A DNA stretch of 64,000 bases from assembly GCF_001742425.1 (NCBI RefSeq), contig NZ_MJEH01000009.1, positions 1 to 64,000 of the forward strand, given 5' to 3'. Below the pieces are notes generated by a model, which ran no database searches, was not told the origin of the DNA, and worked only from the letters and a program-made list of their open reading frames with translations. Below are positions 44,801 to 52,521 of this stretch, one piece after another. The DNA is from Bacillus solimangrovi. Lineage in GTDB: Bacteria; Bacillota; Bacilli; Bacillales; Bacillaceae_N. A program made the translations under genes and the position numbers. Position 1 is the first letter of the stretch. Each line of letters starts with the position of its first letter.

Positions 44801-46776
44801 TTTACTTTTGCATCAATTTGATCGGTTGATACAGTGATCGGCAATCCCATCTCAATTGATTTTAATTGATTTAACGATAAATATAGTGGAATTGTATCGT
44901 TTGATCCTACCTCTCGATATTGCATCGCAATCGTTCCACTGCTTGGATATGAGTTATTAGGTGCCAAACTATTAATTGATTGGCTATTTGGTGTTTCCAT
45001 CGATACGGCTGTCGCATTTCCAATTTGTAATGATAAGCTTGGAATAATATCATACGCTGGTGCAGTACCTGTGTTTGTAAACTTCACATTCCAAATACTT
45101 GTAGCCGCTTGAGATTCATTCGATGTTTTTGCTTGGCTCCAATTTGCCGTCTCTGATCCATTTTCTCCATCAGAAGTAGTTGTAATATCAGCTGTTTCAC
45201 GGTGAGAATTCACTTCACCATAATACTTAAAGCTCTGTGTTGTCTTAAATCCACCATCAATGGCTATTTCTTCCTCAAATTCAAACGTAGCTTCTGTTCC
45301 TACCTTGGCACCGAGGCCTTTTGTAGTAGAGTCTGTATGATCAGTACGAGACTGCCATCCTTCCGTTACCGATGTTCCATCAGTCAGTGTGATCGTATCA
45401 TTTGGTGTAATTTGAATATAATCCAGCTCTGCTTTAATATTTGGAAAAGCAGGAACTAATGGATGTGTTGCGACCGTTGAAATTGCCCCATCAACTTGTC
45501 TTGTCACTTCTTCATAATCACTATATGGATCACCATCTGTACTAAATCGAAGTGGTGATGTGACATACTTTTCTAGTTCTTCTGTCAGAAATTCGTCATC
45601 CCATTCCATTAAACCGATTAAAGGTGAGAACGTATAACCATTGATTTCCCATGTGTTAGGAATCCCATCAGAATCACTATCAAGCTCTTCATCATCATCT
45701 GATACTGCAAGCAATGATAAAGATCCTGTTAATGATGAAGGTACACTTTCGTCAGTTAATTGGATTTCTACTGTCTGCTCGTCTGTTGGATCTGTTGATT
45801 CTACTTCTTCAGCTTGTTCGCCTGTTGGCTCTGTTATTTCTACTTCTTCTGTCTGTTCATCTGTTGGTTCTGTTATTTCTACTTCTTCAGCTTGTTCATC
45901 TGTTGGCTCTGTTGATTCTACTTCTTCTGTCTGTTCGTCTGTTGGCTCTGTTGTTTCTACTTCTTCTGTCTGTTCATCTGTTGGCTCTGTTGATTCTACT
46001 TCTTCAACTGGCTCTTCTAGTGCCTCTGTTTGCTCAGCTTCTTCAACTGGCTCTTCTAGTTCTTCCGTTGGTTCTACTAACTCACCTTCTGGAATTTCAA
46101 GTAATTCTTCGACAGGTTCTACAATGATTTCTTCAAGTTCATCAACGATTAATTCTTCAGGAGAAATCGAATTGTCTTCTTCTTCACTGTGTACAGGTAA
46201 GAAAATATGTTCTTTAGAAATAATCTCTTCTTCTTGGCTATCACTACTCCACTTGATATCAAGATCCGTTAGAGGTTGATCTTGGTTACTATATGCAACT
46301 CGAATGTGATACAGCTCGCCTGCTTCTAATTGGATTGATTGTGGATCAAAATTCAATCCATTAATAAGTAATTCATCATTCACCCATAGTTTAATATGTT
46401 CATTGTCTGATGTTGTAAACGTGTATTCTTCTGAAAATTTGGGTTCAATAGATCCTTCCCATTTAATTGAGTGAACGTTCTCTAATTTTTTCTTAAATAC
46501 TTTCGGGATGTTAAGTGAGTCAAGATCATACAGCGCGTCTGAATCTTCCATACGAATTAGTAGTGGATCAGAGAATCGTGCATCAGTATAATATGCCCCT
46601 TCTAATCCGTTTGTAATGATTTGTGTATGATTTATGTCTTGGCTAGTCGTTTCTCGAGGTTCATCTTCAACGTTTTTCGCATAAATTGTTGAAGGAGAAA
46701 ACGGTAACATTTGTGATGTTAGTGCCAAAGTTGTAAGAACAGAAACGAAACGCTTTCTATTTTTAGTTTTTCTCAT
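41836..46776 (-). CDS. Protective antigen-like binary toxin B component, paralogue 3
   Basis: A 1646-residue paralogue, the most divergent of the three in its pore domain. Order: signal peptide (1-34), PA14 domain (about 54-195), six Glu-rich repeats TEPTDEQTEEVES, the calcium motif DSDSDGIPNTWEINGY, the PA-type region (YSDYEEVTRQ, HPLVPAFPNI, NTGTAPAYDIIPSLSL, PTLGDALKLALDA), crystallin-like motifs (NNKASS, NNVTSS, NDKISS) and C-terminal modules ending VVGYFY. The ATG at 46776 has GAAGGAG upstream. It is divergent from the TetR gene across an 888-bp region with two palindromic sites. As with the others, receptor and cargo are unknown. Confidence 0.88.
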   Translation of the reverse strand: MRKTKNRKRFVSVLTTLALTSQMLPFSPSTIYAKNVEDEPRETTSQDINHTQIITNGLEGAYYTDARFSDPLLIRMEDSDALYDLDSLNIPKVFKKKLENVHSIKWEGSIEPKFSEEYTFTTSDNEHIKLWVNDELLINGLNFDPQSIQLEAGELYHIRVAYSNQDQPLTDLDIKWSSDSQEEEIISKEHIFLPVHSEEEDNSISPEELIVDELEEIIVEPVEELLEIPEGELVEPTEELEEPVEEAEQTEALEEPVEEVESTEPTDEQTEEVETTEPTDEQTEEVESTEPTDEQAEEVEITEPTDEQTEEVEITEPTGEQAEEVESTDPTDEQTVEIQLTDESVPSSLTGSLSLLAVSDDDEELDSDSDGIPNTWEINGYTFSPLIGLMEWDDEFLTEELEKYVTSPLRFSTDGDPYSDYEEVTRQVDGAISTVATHPLVPAFPNIKAELDYIQITPNDTITLTDGTSVTEGWQSRTDHTDSTTKGLGAKVGTEATFEFEEEIAIDGGFKTTQSFKYYGEVNSHRETADITTTSDGENGSETANWSQAKTSNESQAATSIWNVKFTNTGTAPAYDIIPSLSLQIGNATAVSMETPNSQSINSLAPNNSYPSSGTIAMQYREVGSNDTIPLYLSLNQLKSIEMGLPITVSTDQIDAKVKRIENGLPSFEQSWNDYQADIDNVTANITFLSNTTGEHNFKVYANDPKLSSSNYDPEPTLGDALKLALDAKIENDNLYIYNEKVDDTWRIYFSSDSPADEDTFTNIENIYDMPLRPGMDITIEKPELDGKPYVQYALYGKDGKQIISSIFENGSSIDYVKAKVRTVTGELKTIDLIDEDENGEFDGIYESSNLAELLDLTYQNAEIEVRAANGEVTTTYILTPSDVTVRGLGYVPLASVKDVTDEVNTLPQKYPNAEAFVFEVKNTKTTTNMRRADIGNQRVYLGVNNYPTEYRAAATLYAMYDDKNYSTDDGKKRDYIVSSMSDLRSGLKYANSFNNKASSLKFEYGESGDGIVLYNFFDYRQQDDVLALTGSDRDFTDSTDWNNVTSSVRIIGQSGKPYVRLYENNAANKNTNTYGTDYVDVYGTKNISDFFNDKASSFQTFGGEDMNYYIDPTFRQYSDGSGLKQHWWNESRYVGLNDFNSSVNNLSNKVSYVKFECQYCPTFKLYKNKNYDNKFAEITPVEDVNRSSNLGNISSIKVSNNGDKLAKIIIYKENGNYAVIDSSVSDLSSFQDVVYKGKSSGTRNYNDNVVFAKMYYGAVYRFYTGKNYSGSYQDYIIGEDNIGSDWSNKFSSVKVLNPLPEIGLIAFDKTNYDYDGDFLPITGDIPDLSTVGFNDKISSLKLITRIPEKRPTHNTTVVVSSKDLSFEAKNKYFGEGTSVNLVGYFDRTEESSKFTPYEHNVSYEEKGSYSFDTGINDATGYLVQVDAQRVSSNKVQVKLNGTSYSELGTSPTHALGLEPGAIYDPLHSNVVFVPAKSNDPSQISVDISLGSWRATGDGGDEKYKIKVLGYFADDDNSSNDLFYEKFDTPIAVASPSITDERKTSVPLQTRDYKDTPKAYLVNVTGKNIGASNFKFSINDNYLYLGTSSSVDAKGVDARSVHHSGLMYVEANSDNAYLFEMTPNYGDWKAIDSDAVIDVEVVGYFY

Positions 46777-46918
46777 TAAATTGCTCCTTCACATTAAGTA
46801 GTGATTTTGTTATGCCATCATCAACAATTTCTTACCTTGTAAACTATTATTCTTCCATTACAATCATTTTCAGATCGATTTATCGTTTACTCTCATTTTA
46901 AATAACCGTACTTACGTC

Positions 46919-46939
46919 TTACATTTTAATCACCCCCTT
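46919..46939 (-). promoter_or_regulatory. AAGGGGGTGA box plus start-stop in toxin 3 leader
   Basis: On the minus strand AAGGGGGTGA-TTAAA-ATG-TAA, about 145 bp before the toxin 3 start and about 31 bp after the palindromic site; the arrangement is shared with toxin 2. Confidence 0.45.
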
Positions 46940-46970
46940 AATAACTAAAATAAACAAAAACTCAATAGGT

Positions 46971-46988
46971 AGTTAGTACAAACTAACT
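46971..46988. promoter_or_regulatory. Palindromic operator-like site upstream of toxin 3
   Basis: AGTTAGT-ACAA-ACTAACT, perfect seven-base arms with a four-base spacer, matching the site at 32313-32334. Confidence 0.65.
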
Positions 46989-47224
46989 TTAATACTGAGC
47001 AAATTATTCAAAACTACTATTAAACAAATACTTGGCGTATACTTTCACCATTATTTCTAAATCTTATAACCACACATATAAGAAACAAGAATATCGATAC
47101 AACACCAATTATTTATTCATTTACTTACATTTAGTTTTTTATGGATTTCCCTCAAGTATTTATCTAGTTATTCCAAAACCACAAAAATTATAGTACATTA
47201 TCTATTAAAAGGTAATATTGATAG

Positions 47225-47236
47225 TTAGTGCTAACA
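47225..47236. promoter_or_regulatory. Half-length palindrome between toxin 3 and tetR
   Basis: GTTAG-TG-CTAAC, a shorter version of the toxin operator motif, between the divergent toxin 3 and TetR genes; possible autoregulatory site. Confidence 0.4.
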
Positions 47237-47664
47237 ATTAATGATAGTATATTTTAAACTTTCTAACATTTCAAGAAGAATTCATCAAAATATTGGTTAT
47301 TTCTTTATTATTTTTCCTTTTTCTAAACTTTTTTTGAAAATGTTATCGATTTGCAAATATTTCGGAGAGGATTATTAAAAAATTGCTATAATAGTATTAC
47401 ATGAGGTGATTATTTTTCTTGGTATTCATTCTATATCAGACAAAAAACTACATTTTCCACTAATACATATTTACTTCCCAAAAGAAAAAGAATATAAACA
47501 CTGTTTTTGTAAAAAATGATAATTTTCTTCATTCTTACGAATAATTTCTAATCGAAACATTTAGTGTTACCTTACATTATTAAATGAAAACTACGAACTT
47601 TATGACAAATAAACAAATGAAAAACATTGTATATATACTATTAAAGAAGGGTGTTAATCACGCT

Positions 47665-48261
47665 ATGCTAGAACAAAAAAAGCACAACAAACAACATACA
47701 AAGCAAAAAATATTAGATGCTTCAACAAAACTCATTTCTGAAAAAGGCTATAATTCAACAACACTTCAACAAATTGCGAATGAAGCACAAGTGTCAGAGA
47801 TGACGGTTATTCGACATTTCCAAACGAAGGAAAATATCTTGCTCGAAAGTTTAAAAATGATCAATCCAAACTCTCCTTACGTGGAACAGTTTATTGCTAC
47901 AAAAGCAACATTTAATTTAGATAATGATTTACAGAAAATTGTTGAGATCATTCAGGATAGTTTAATTAAAAATAAACCATATATCATCACATTAATTAGA
48001 GAAAAAGAATTTAGTGATAAAATTGATAAGATCCTACCAGTTGATTTGTTAAATGTATTAACTGATTATTTCACGATAATGAAGGAGAAGGAGAAGATTC
48101 AGCTTCAACTACAACCTGAGGCAATTGCTTTCAACTTATTATCTAATCTTATTGGAATGCTTATTTTACGAATCCGTTTTGATGATGACATTTTTGGAGT
48201 TTCAAATGAAAAATCGATCGAAGACTTTATTAAGATCTTTGCTCAAGGTTTAAAACGCTAA
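47665..48261 (+). CDS. TetR-family transcriptional regulator
   Basis: The N-terminal DNA-binding domain is clear: TKQKILDASTKLISEKGYNSTTLQQIANEAQVSEMTVIRHFQTKENIL (residues about 12-59), with the usual aromatic replaced in the YYHF-type motif (IRHF). The remaining 140 residues are the variable ligand-binding helices. I prefer the ATG at 47665, after AAGAAGGGTG, to the ATG at 47584, which lacks a ribosome binding site; this gives 198 aa, a normal length. It is divergent from toxin 3, and TetR-type palindromes lie before all three toxin genes, so it is the candidate regulator of the trio. The ligand is unknown. Confidence 0.85.
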   Translation: MLEQKKHNKQHTKQKILDASTKLISEKGYNSTTLQQIANEAQVSEMTVIRHFQTKENILLESLKMINPNSPYVEQFIATKATFNLDNDLQKIVEIIQDSLIKNKPYIITLIREKEFSDKIDKILPVDLLNVLTDYFTIMKEKEKIQLQLQPEAIAFNLLSNLIGMLILRIRFDDDIFGVSNEKSIEDFIKIFAQGLKR

Positions 48262-48265
48262 AATA

Positions 48266-48317
48266 AGGTCGTCCCTTAAGTCCTAATTACTGACTTTAGA
48301 GACGACCTCGTTTTTTT
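48266..48317. terminator. Terminator between convergent tetR and TPR genes
   Basis: AGGTCGTCCCTTAAGT pairs with ACTTTAGAGACGACCT (with one internal bulge), followed by CGTTTTTTT. Confidence 0.85.
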
Positions 48318-48323
48318 ATAATG

Positions 48324-48803
48324 CTACCATTGTTTATCCAATTGGTCTGAATAAAATTCAATTGCTTTTTTATAACTTTTTATCGTTGGGTCAGAAGACG
48401 TTTCCGCTACACACTTCAATAAGATTTCCATCGAAGAATCATGATCGTTCAAATTGTATAAAGTCATTGAATAGAACACTTTCATAGCATAATTCGTCGG
48501 AAAACGTTCAATTCCAGTAAGGAATGTTGCTTTTGACTTTTCGAACTCACCTAGAGTGCGATACGTACTACCTAAACCTAACAAAGCTCCTTCAAGATCT
48601 TCCCCTTCAAGACCTAATGCGATCGATTTTTCATAATAAGGGACTGCTTCTGATTCCAACCCCATCACATCAAAGCTCCATGCACATTGATAATGAATGA
48701 CAGCATTTTCTGGATAGTTACGTGTTAATTTGATTAACATCTCATTCGCTTGCTTATGTTTCCCTTCACTTCTAAGTTGAATGGCTTCCTCTAACTCTCT
48801 CAT
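48324..48803 (-). CDS. Tetratricopeptide-repeat protein, 159 aa
   Basis: The sequence is a chain of helix-turn-helix TPR units: LRSEGKHKQANEMLIKLTRNYPENAVIHYQCAWSFDVMGLESEAVPYYEKSIALGL, then ALLGLGSTYRTLGEFEKSKATFLTGIERFPTN, then VFYSMTLYNLNDHDSSMEILLKCV. TPR proteins are protein-binding scaffolds. It is the last gene of a three-gene unit after PadR and ChrA, 23 bp from chrA, which suggests an accessory role to the transporter or simple hitchhiking. ATG at 48803 follows GAGGGGGAAT. No catalytic residues. Confidence 0.85.
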   Translation of the reverse strand: MRELEEAIQLRSEGKHKQANEMLIKLTRNYPENAVIHYQCAWSFDVMGLESEAVPYYEKSIALGLEGEDLEGALLGLGSTYRTLGEFEKSKATFLTGIERFPTNYAMKVFYSMTLYNLNDHDSSMEILLKCVAETSSDPTIKSYKKAIEFYSDQLDKQW

Positions 48804-48826
48804 CTAGATTCCCCCTCACAAAATCA

Positions 48827-50023
48827 TTATGCAAGAAAACTGATGACATAACCACCTGTTACACCGATAATAACGATTAACCATGCAGGTACTTTCCAGA
48901 TGTTCAATAATGCAAATAAGATAACTCCTAAGGCAAAGTCTGATGCATCAAAGATTGAACTTTTGATTACTGGATCATAAAAAGCAGCTAATAAGATACC
49001 TACAACACTTGCATTCACTCCCATTAAAATACCTTGGAATGTAGGGCGACTGCGTAATTCATTTAGAAATGGCAATGCGGCGATAATGAGCAAGAATGAC
49101 GGTAAAAAGATTCCAATCGTTGCAACAACTGCACCACTTACCCCTTGCATCATCGTTCCTAAGTAACTTGCAAATGTAAATAATGGACCTGGGACTGCTT
49201 GAGCCATCCCATATCCTGCTAGGAATTCATCAGGTGTTAACCATCCAATTGGTACAACCTCACGTTCAATCATCGGTAATACAACATGACCACCACCGAA
49301 TACTAATGAACCAACCCTGAAGAAAATATCAAATATCGCAATGAACGGATTATCTGTCGCTTTTGAAATAATCGGTAACGCTACAAGTAAGGAAATTAGA
49401 ATGACTAATGAAATGATGCCCGTTCTTTTTGAAATGTTCACCGTGAACGGTTTTACCTTTGACTCTGCTTTATCCTTAAACAGCTTCAAACCTAGTAGTC
49501 CTGCTCCAATGATAATGAGAATTTGCATCCAAGCAGATGGATAAATTAACATGATTGAGGCGGCTACTATAGCAATTGCTAGTCTCGGTTTATCAGGTGT
49601 TAACTTCTGACCTAATCCGATTAAGGCGTGCAAGACGACCGCCGCTGCAACGACTTTCAAACTATGTATAAATCCAGCATCTCCTAACGTAAATGTTTGA
49701 TATAACATTGCAAATAAGACGAGTACGATAATTGAAGGAAGTGTGAAACCAATCCAAGAGATAATTCCTCCTAAGATACCTCCACGTAACATACCGATTG
49801 CCATACCGACCTGACTACTCGCTGGACCAGGAAGGAATTGGCACAAAGCAATGATATCAGCATACGTCTTATCATCTAACCACTTGCGACGATTGATGTA
49901 CTCTTCCCTAAAATATGCTAGATGTGCTACAGGTCCACCAAATGATGTCAGACCTAGCTTTGTTGATGCAAATAAGATATCAATAAGATTTTGTCTATTG
50001 CTTGTCTGTTTTGATTCTTCCAA
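48827..50023 (-). CDS. chrA: Chromate (CHR-family) transporter, long two-domain form
   Basis: A 398-residue protein made of two homologous halves, each beginning with an LGLTSFGGPVAHLAYFR- or RVGSLVFGGGHVVLPMIE-type motif and containing the PGP loop (CQFLPGPASSQVG in the first, QAVPGPLFTFA in the second). This is the full-length CHR architecture with about ten to thirteen transmembrane segments. Family members export chromate, reducing its toxicity. It follows the PadR gene by 17 bp; PadR control of such transporters is common. It is therefore likely induced via the palindrome at 50373-50393. Confidence 0.9.
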   Translation of the reverse strand: MEESKQTSNRQNLIDILFASTKLGLTSFGGPVAHLAYFREEYINRRKWLDDKTYADIIALCQFLPGPASSQVGMAIGMLRGGILGGIISWIGFTLPSIIVLVLFAMLYQTFTLGDAGFIHSLKVVAAAVVLHALIGLGQKLTPDKPRLAIAIVAASIMLIYPSAWMQILIIIGAGLLGLKLFKDKAESKVKPFTVNISKRTGIISLVILISLLVALPIISKATDNPFIAIFDIFFRVGSLVFGGGHVVLPMIEREVVPIGWLTPDEFLAGYGMAQAVPGPLFTFASYLGTMMQGVSGAVVATIGIFLPSFLLIIAALPFLNELRSRPTFQGILMGVNASVVGILLAAFYDPVIKSSIFDASDFALGVILFALLNIWKVPAWLIVIIGVTGGYVISFLA

Positions 50024-50040
50024 AATGTCACCTCATATAA

Positions 50041-50346
50041 TTACTTTATTTCTTTAAAAAGTTCATATGCTTTTGCTCGTGCTTCTGTTAGTATGCTCTC
50101 CCCCTTGTCTGTAATATGATAATATTTTCTTATTTTTCCATTTACATTTAACTCTTCTTTCTCTAGAAGCTGATCCTTCTCCATACTGTGTAGAATTGGA
50201 TATAACGTGCCTGCACTGATTTCATAACCATGCTCTCTTAATTCTTCGAGCATCCACGACCCATAGATCGGATCTTTTTTTGCATGATGCAAAATATGAA
50301 TATGAATAAACCCTAAAAATAACTTTCGCAACACCTTTTTGTCCAT
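50041..50346 (-). CDS. PadR-family transcriptional regulator
   Basis: A 101-residue winged-helix protein with the PadR pattern: LFLGFIHIHILHHAKKDPIYGSWMLEELREHGYEISAGTLYPILHSMEKDQLLEKEE, then IRKYYHITDKGESIL. It is the first gene of the operon PadR-ChrA-TPR, followed by chrA after 17 bp. The ATG at 50346 follows AAAGGTGG. A perfect 21-bp palindrome 27 bp upstream of the start is the probable autoregulatory operator. It is likely a repressor released by chromate or an oxidative signal; that is inference. Confidence 0.9.
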   Translation of the reverse strand: MDKKVLRKLFLGFIHIHILHHAKKDPIYGSWMLEELREHGYEISAGTLYPILHSMEKDQLLEKEELNVNGKIRKYYHITDKGESILTEARAKAYELFKEIK

Positions 50347-50372
50347 CCAATGCCACCTTTAATAACGAATTC

Positions 50373-50393
50373 CAATATCGAATTTCGATATTG
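50373..50393. promoter_or_regulatory. Perfect 21-bp palindrome, candidate PadR operator
   Basis: CAATATCGAA-T-TTCGATATTG lies 27 bp upstream of the padR start codon. PadR regulators bind ATATCGAT-like dyads near their own promoter. Confidence 0.7.
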
Positions 50394-50672
50394 ATAATAA
50401 CGTACAACAATTTGAAAATCAATGACATTTACAAACACTTTACAAACTTAATCAACACTTCGTCTTATTACAAGACAAAAAAAATGAGTCATTCTTAATA
50501 AATAACTCGTCTAGTTTATATTTTATATAACGTTGTCTCCACTTAATTTTTCAAAGGGTATTGTCTGTGTTCAACACACCATAAAATGAGAATCGTTTAT
50601 TCTTGTAAGAGAAAGAGGTTAACTGTAAACCATTTAACGTATTCGTTACTACCAGAAGAATTTTTCCCTGGC
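50394..50672. other. Intergenic region
   Basis: Holds the upstream flank of the PadR operon and the 3' end of the 102-aa gene. I see no gene and no strong terminator. Confidence 0.5.
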
Positions 50673-50981
50673 TTAACACCTCTTCATTGCATGCAAGATT
50701 TCTAATATTTTATCGACTTTAAATTCTAATAGCATTTCCTTCTTAACGACCGTTTTCAACGTATCATTCACATTATCATTAATGGCAAGTAATTCATCAA
50801 CTGATAATCGACCAGATTCGAACTTTGCAACAGCTGCTTGAATCTTCTCACCTTCAGCATTCATTATATGTGCTAACGCTAACTCTTCTTGGCCAACTGT
50901 TGCTAACAGAAATAACAAGACTTGATCTTTATCTAAGTCTGGCAGTTCATTGAATCGGTACGGAAAATTCGGCATTCCCAT
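50673..50981 (-). CDS. 102-aa helical protein, paralogue of 12659-12967
   Basis: Same length and blocks as its paralogue: MGMPNFPYRFNELPDLDKD, ELALAHIMNAEGEKIQAAVAKFE, INDNVNDTLKTVVKKEMLLEFKVDK and a terminal Cys (MKRC). It is all helical by inspection. Here it lies downstream of a beta-helix gene (gap 265 bp), whereas the other copy lies upstream of one; in both cases a beta-helix gene is the neighbour. Upstream is a CATAAGATA box (51018-51026) fitting CATA-N3-TA. The ATG at 50981 has AAGGGGAG upstream. Function inferred as spore-layer associated. Confidence 0.8.
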   Translation of the reverse strand: MGMPNFPYRFNELPDLDKDQVLLFLLATVGQEELALAHIMNAEGEKIQAAVAKFESGRLSVDELLAINDNVNDTLKTVVKKEMLLEFKVDKILEILHAMKRC

Positions 50982-51017
50982 ATATGATCTCCCCTTGCTT
51001 CTTTATTATTTACAATC

Positions 51018-51026
51018 TATCTTATG
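51018..51026 (-). promoter_or_regulatory. Candidate -10 box (CATAAGATA) of the 102-aa gene
   Basis: The box fits CATA-N3-TA. The upstream AGTCAC sequence shared with related promoters lies about 20 bp away, so the -35 spacing to an AC is not ideal. Confidence 0.4.
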
Positions 51027-51246
51027 AACCAACTCTAGGCGTGACTGTGCTAATGCCTAGATGTAGGCAAATTAATTAGAAAGTTGAGATCATTACAATT
51101 TTGTAGTCAGGTTTCCCATTTAAAACCGATCCATAGCATTAAACGAAAAATAAGCTACATGCAATTACACATAGCTAATTAAATGATCGTATACTTTTTA
51201 ATATACAAACATAACAATAAAGAATGTTCGTTATAACACCTATCCA

Positions 51247-52143
51247 TCATTCACAAATTTCCGTTGGAGCACTCAATTCACATATGTTGCCATCAAATGT
51301 ATTATTATCAATAGCTGGAGCTTCTGCTCTAATATCAACAGTGTTATTATTTTTGGCTTTGTTGAACCGAATGATGTTATCCTCTGCAGCACTTGGAACT
51401 AAAATACCCGCATCATTATCATCTGTACCATTATTTCTGACAATATTTTCATCAATGACATTAAATTGATTATCGCCCACATTTATACCACTATCAACGT
51501 TATTGCAGATTAAGTTTCCAATGATAGTAGTACTGTCACTATTATTACTAATACCATTTGAACCATTTTTTAGAATTTTATTACCAAATGCCTTATCAAA
51601 ATCATTAAAAAGTTCAATACCATCTTCTATATTGTTAACAATCGAGTTATTTAGTAAAATATTACCTCCGAAAGATCTAATCCCTCTTTCATTTTGAATA
51701 CATATACAATGGCTTAAACAATTTTGTCCTCCATCAAATCCGAATCCACTTCTACTATTAAAAGATGCTTCACAATTCGTAATCAAATTATCTTCAACAT
51801 CTACGAAGATACCATTTACATTAAAACTTGCTTTTACCCCTTCAATCACATTATTACTTGTAAACACAAATATGCCAGACCCACTTGCATATCCTTGAAC
51901 TGTAAAACCTTTCAAGTATGTTTGATCCGCAGTTACTCCTATACCATTACTTCCCGTACCTGGCTCTCCAGAGATAACCGTCTTCCCTATTCCACAACCA
52001 AAGATTTTCAATCGCTCCTTCGTCACGTTAAATCCATCAAACGTTCCAGCTAAGATTTGAATCGAGTCACCTGGCATCGTACCTGGATCATCGATCGCAG
52101 CTTGAACAGTTTGAAAATTTGTAGGCACAATATGAATGGACAT
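51247..52143 (-). CDS. Right-handed parallel beta-helix (NosD/PbH1-like) protein
   Basis: A 298-residue family member: MSIHIVPTNFQTVQAAIDD start, GDSIQILAGTFDGFNVT, KIFGCGIGKTVISGEPG, GFTVQGY, then Asn-rich coils (NNVIEG, DGIELFND, NGISNNSD) and the Cys end FDGNICELSAPTEICE. The frame extends to 52164, but AAAGGAGGAG lies seven bases before the ATG at 52143, which also aligns with the paralogues. A mother-cell-type promoter lies at 52260-52286. The 102-aa helical gene follows 265 bp downstream. No signal peptide. Biochemical role unknown. Confidence 0.85.
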   Translation of the reverse strand: MSIHIVPTNFQTVQAAIDDPGTMPGDSIQILAGTFDGFNVTKERLKIFGCGIGKTVISGEPGTGSNGIGVTADQTYLKGFTVQGYASGSGIFVFTSNNVIEGVKASFNVNGIFVDVEDNLITNCEASFNSRSGFGFDGGQNCLSHCICIQNERGIRSFGGNILLNNSIVNNIEDGIELFNDFDKAFGNKILKNGSNGISNNSDSTTIIGNLICNNVDSGINVGDNQFNVIDENIVRNNGTDDNDAGILVPSAAEDNIIRFNKAKNNNTVDIRAEAPAIDNNTFDGNICELSAPTEICE

Positions 52144-52259
52144 AAGCTTTCTCCTCCTTTCCAAGTGTTGAACTTAATCTCTCACTTCAACTAGACAATC
52201 TCTGAATGGCTTCCAATTGAAAATACTGTAACATTTTTTATATTGGTTCACTCTTTATT

Positions 52260-52286
52260 TTATGTATGAAAACAAGCTTTGACTGT
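52260..52286 (-). promoter_or_regulatory. Candidate mother-cell (SigK-like) promoter
   Basis: On the minus strand: AC (52285-52286), 16 bases beginning AGTCAAAG, then CATACATAA (52260-52268) and AATA. Confidence 0.6.
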
Positions 52287-52521
52287 AGGAATGACTAGAC
52301 TTCTATAGAAAATATAAAATGTGTATTTAGCTAGGATCAGATTAGAAGAAAAGGCTGTTTTCCGTTAACAGTATTGCTTATGTATAATTTAAGGGTTATT
52401 TTACTTTTTATGGTATAATAATAATTGAAGGTCATTCAGTAATTTTATAGAAATTCTAAATAATATTAAGTGCTAATAATTTCTCTATATAGGAAAACCA
52501 ATTTATCACGTATAAACTTAC

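Larger units (their letters stand above)
46777..47664. other. Long divergent regulatory region between toxin 3 and tetR
   Basis: No standard gene. An extended -10 box (TGCTATAAT, 47384-47392) lies on the plus strand, followed by GAGGTGA and a TTG that opens a 14-codon ORF (47419-47463), a possible leader peptide for the TetR transcript. On the minus strand are the toxin 3 palindrome and start-stop leader. Confidence 0.45.

Noticed and set aside
45641..46279. Plus-strand Ser-rich repeat ORF of 212 codons
   Set aside because: Antisense to the repeat array of toxin 3; no RBS and no independent support.
47419..47463. 14-codon ORF ahead of tetR as a real gene
   Set aside because: A leader peptide is possible because GAGGTGA precedes a TTG, but length and evidence are too small to call a gene.
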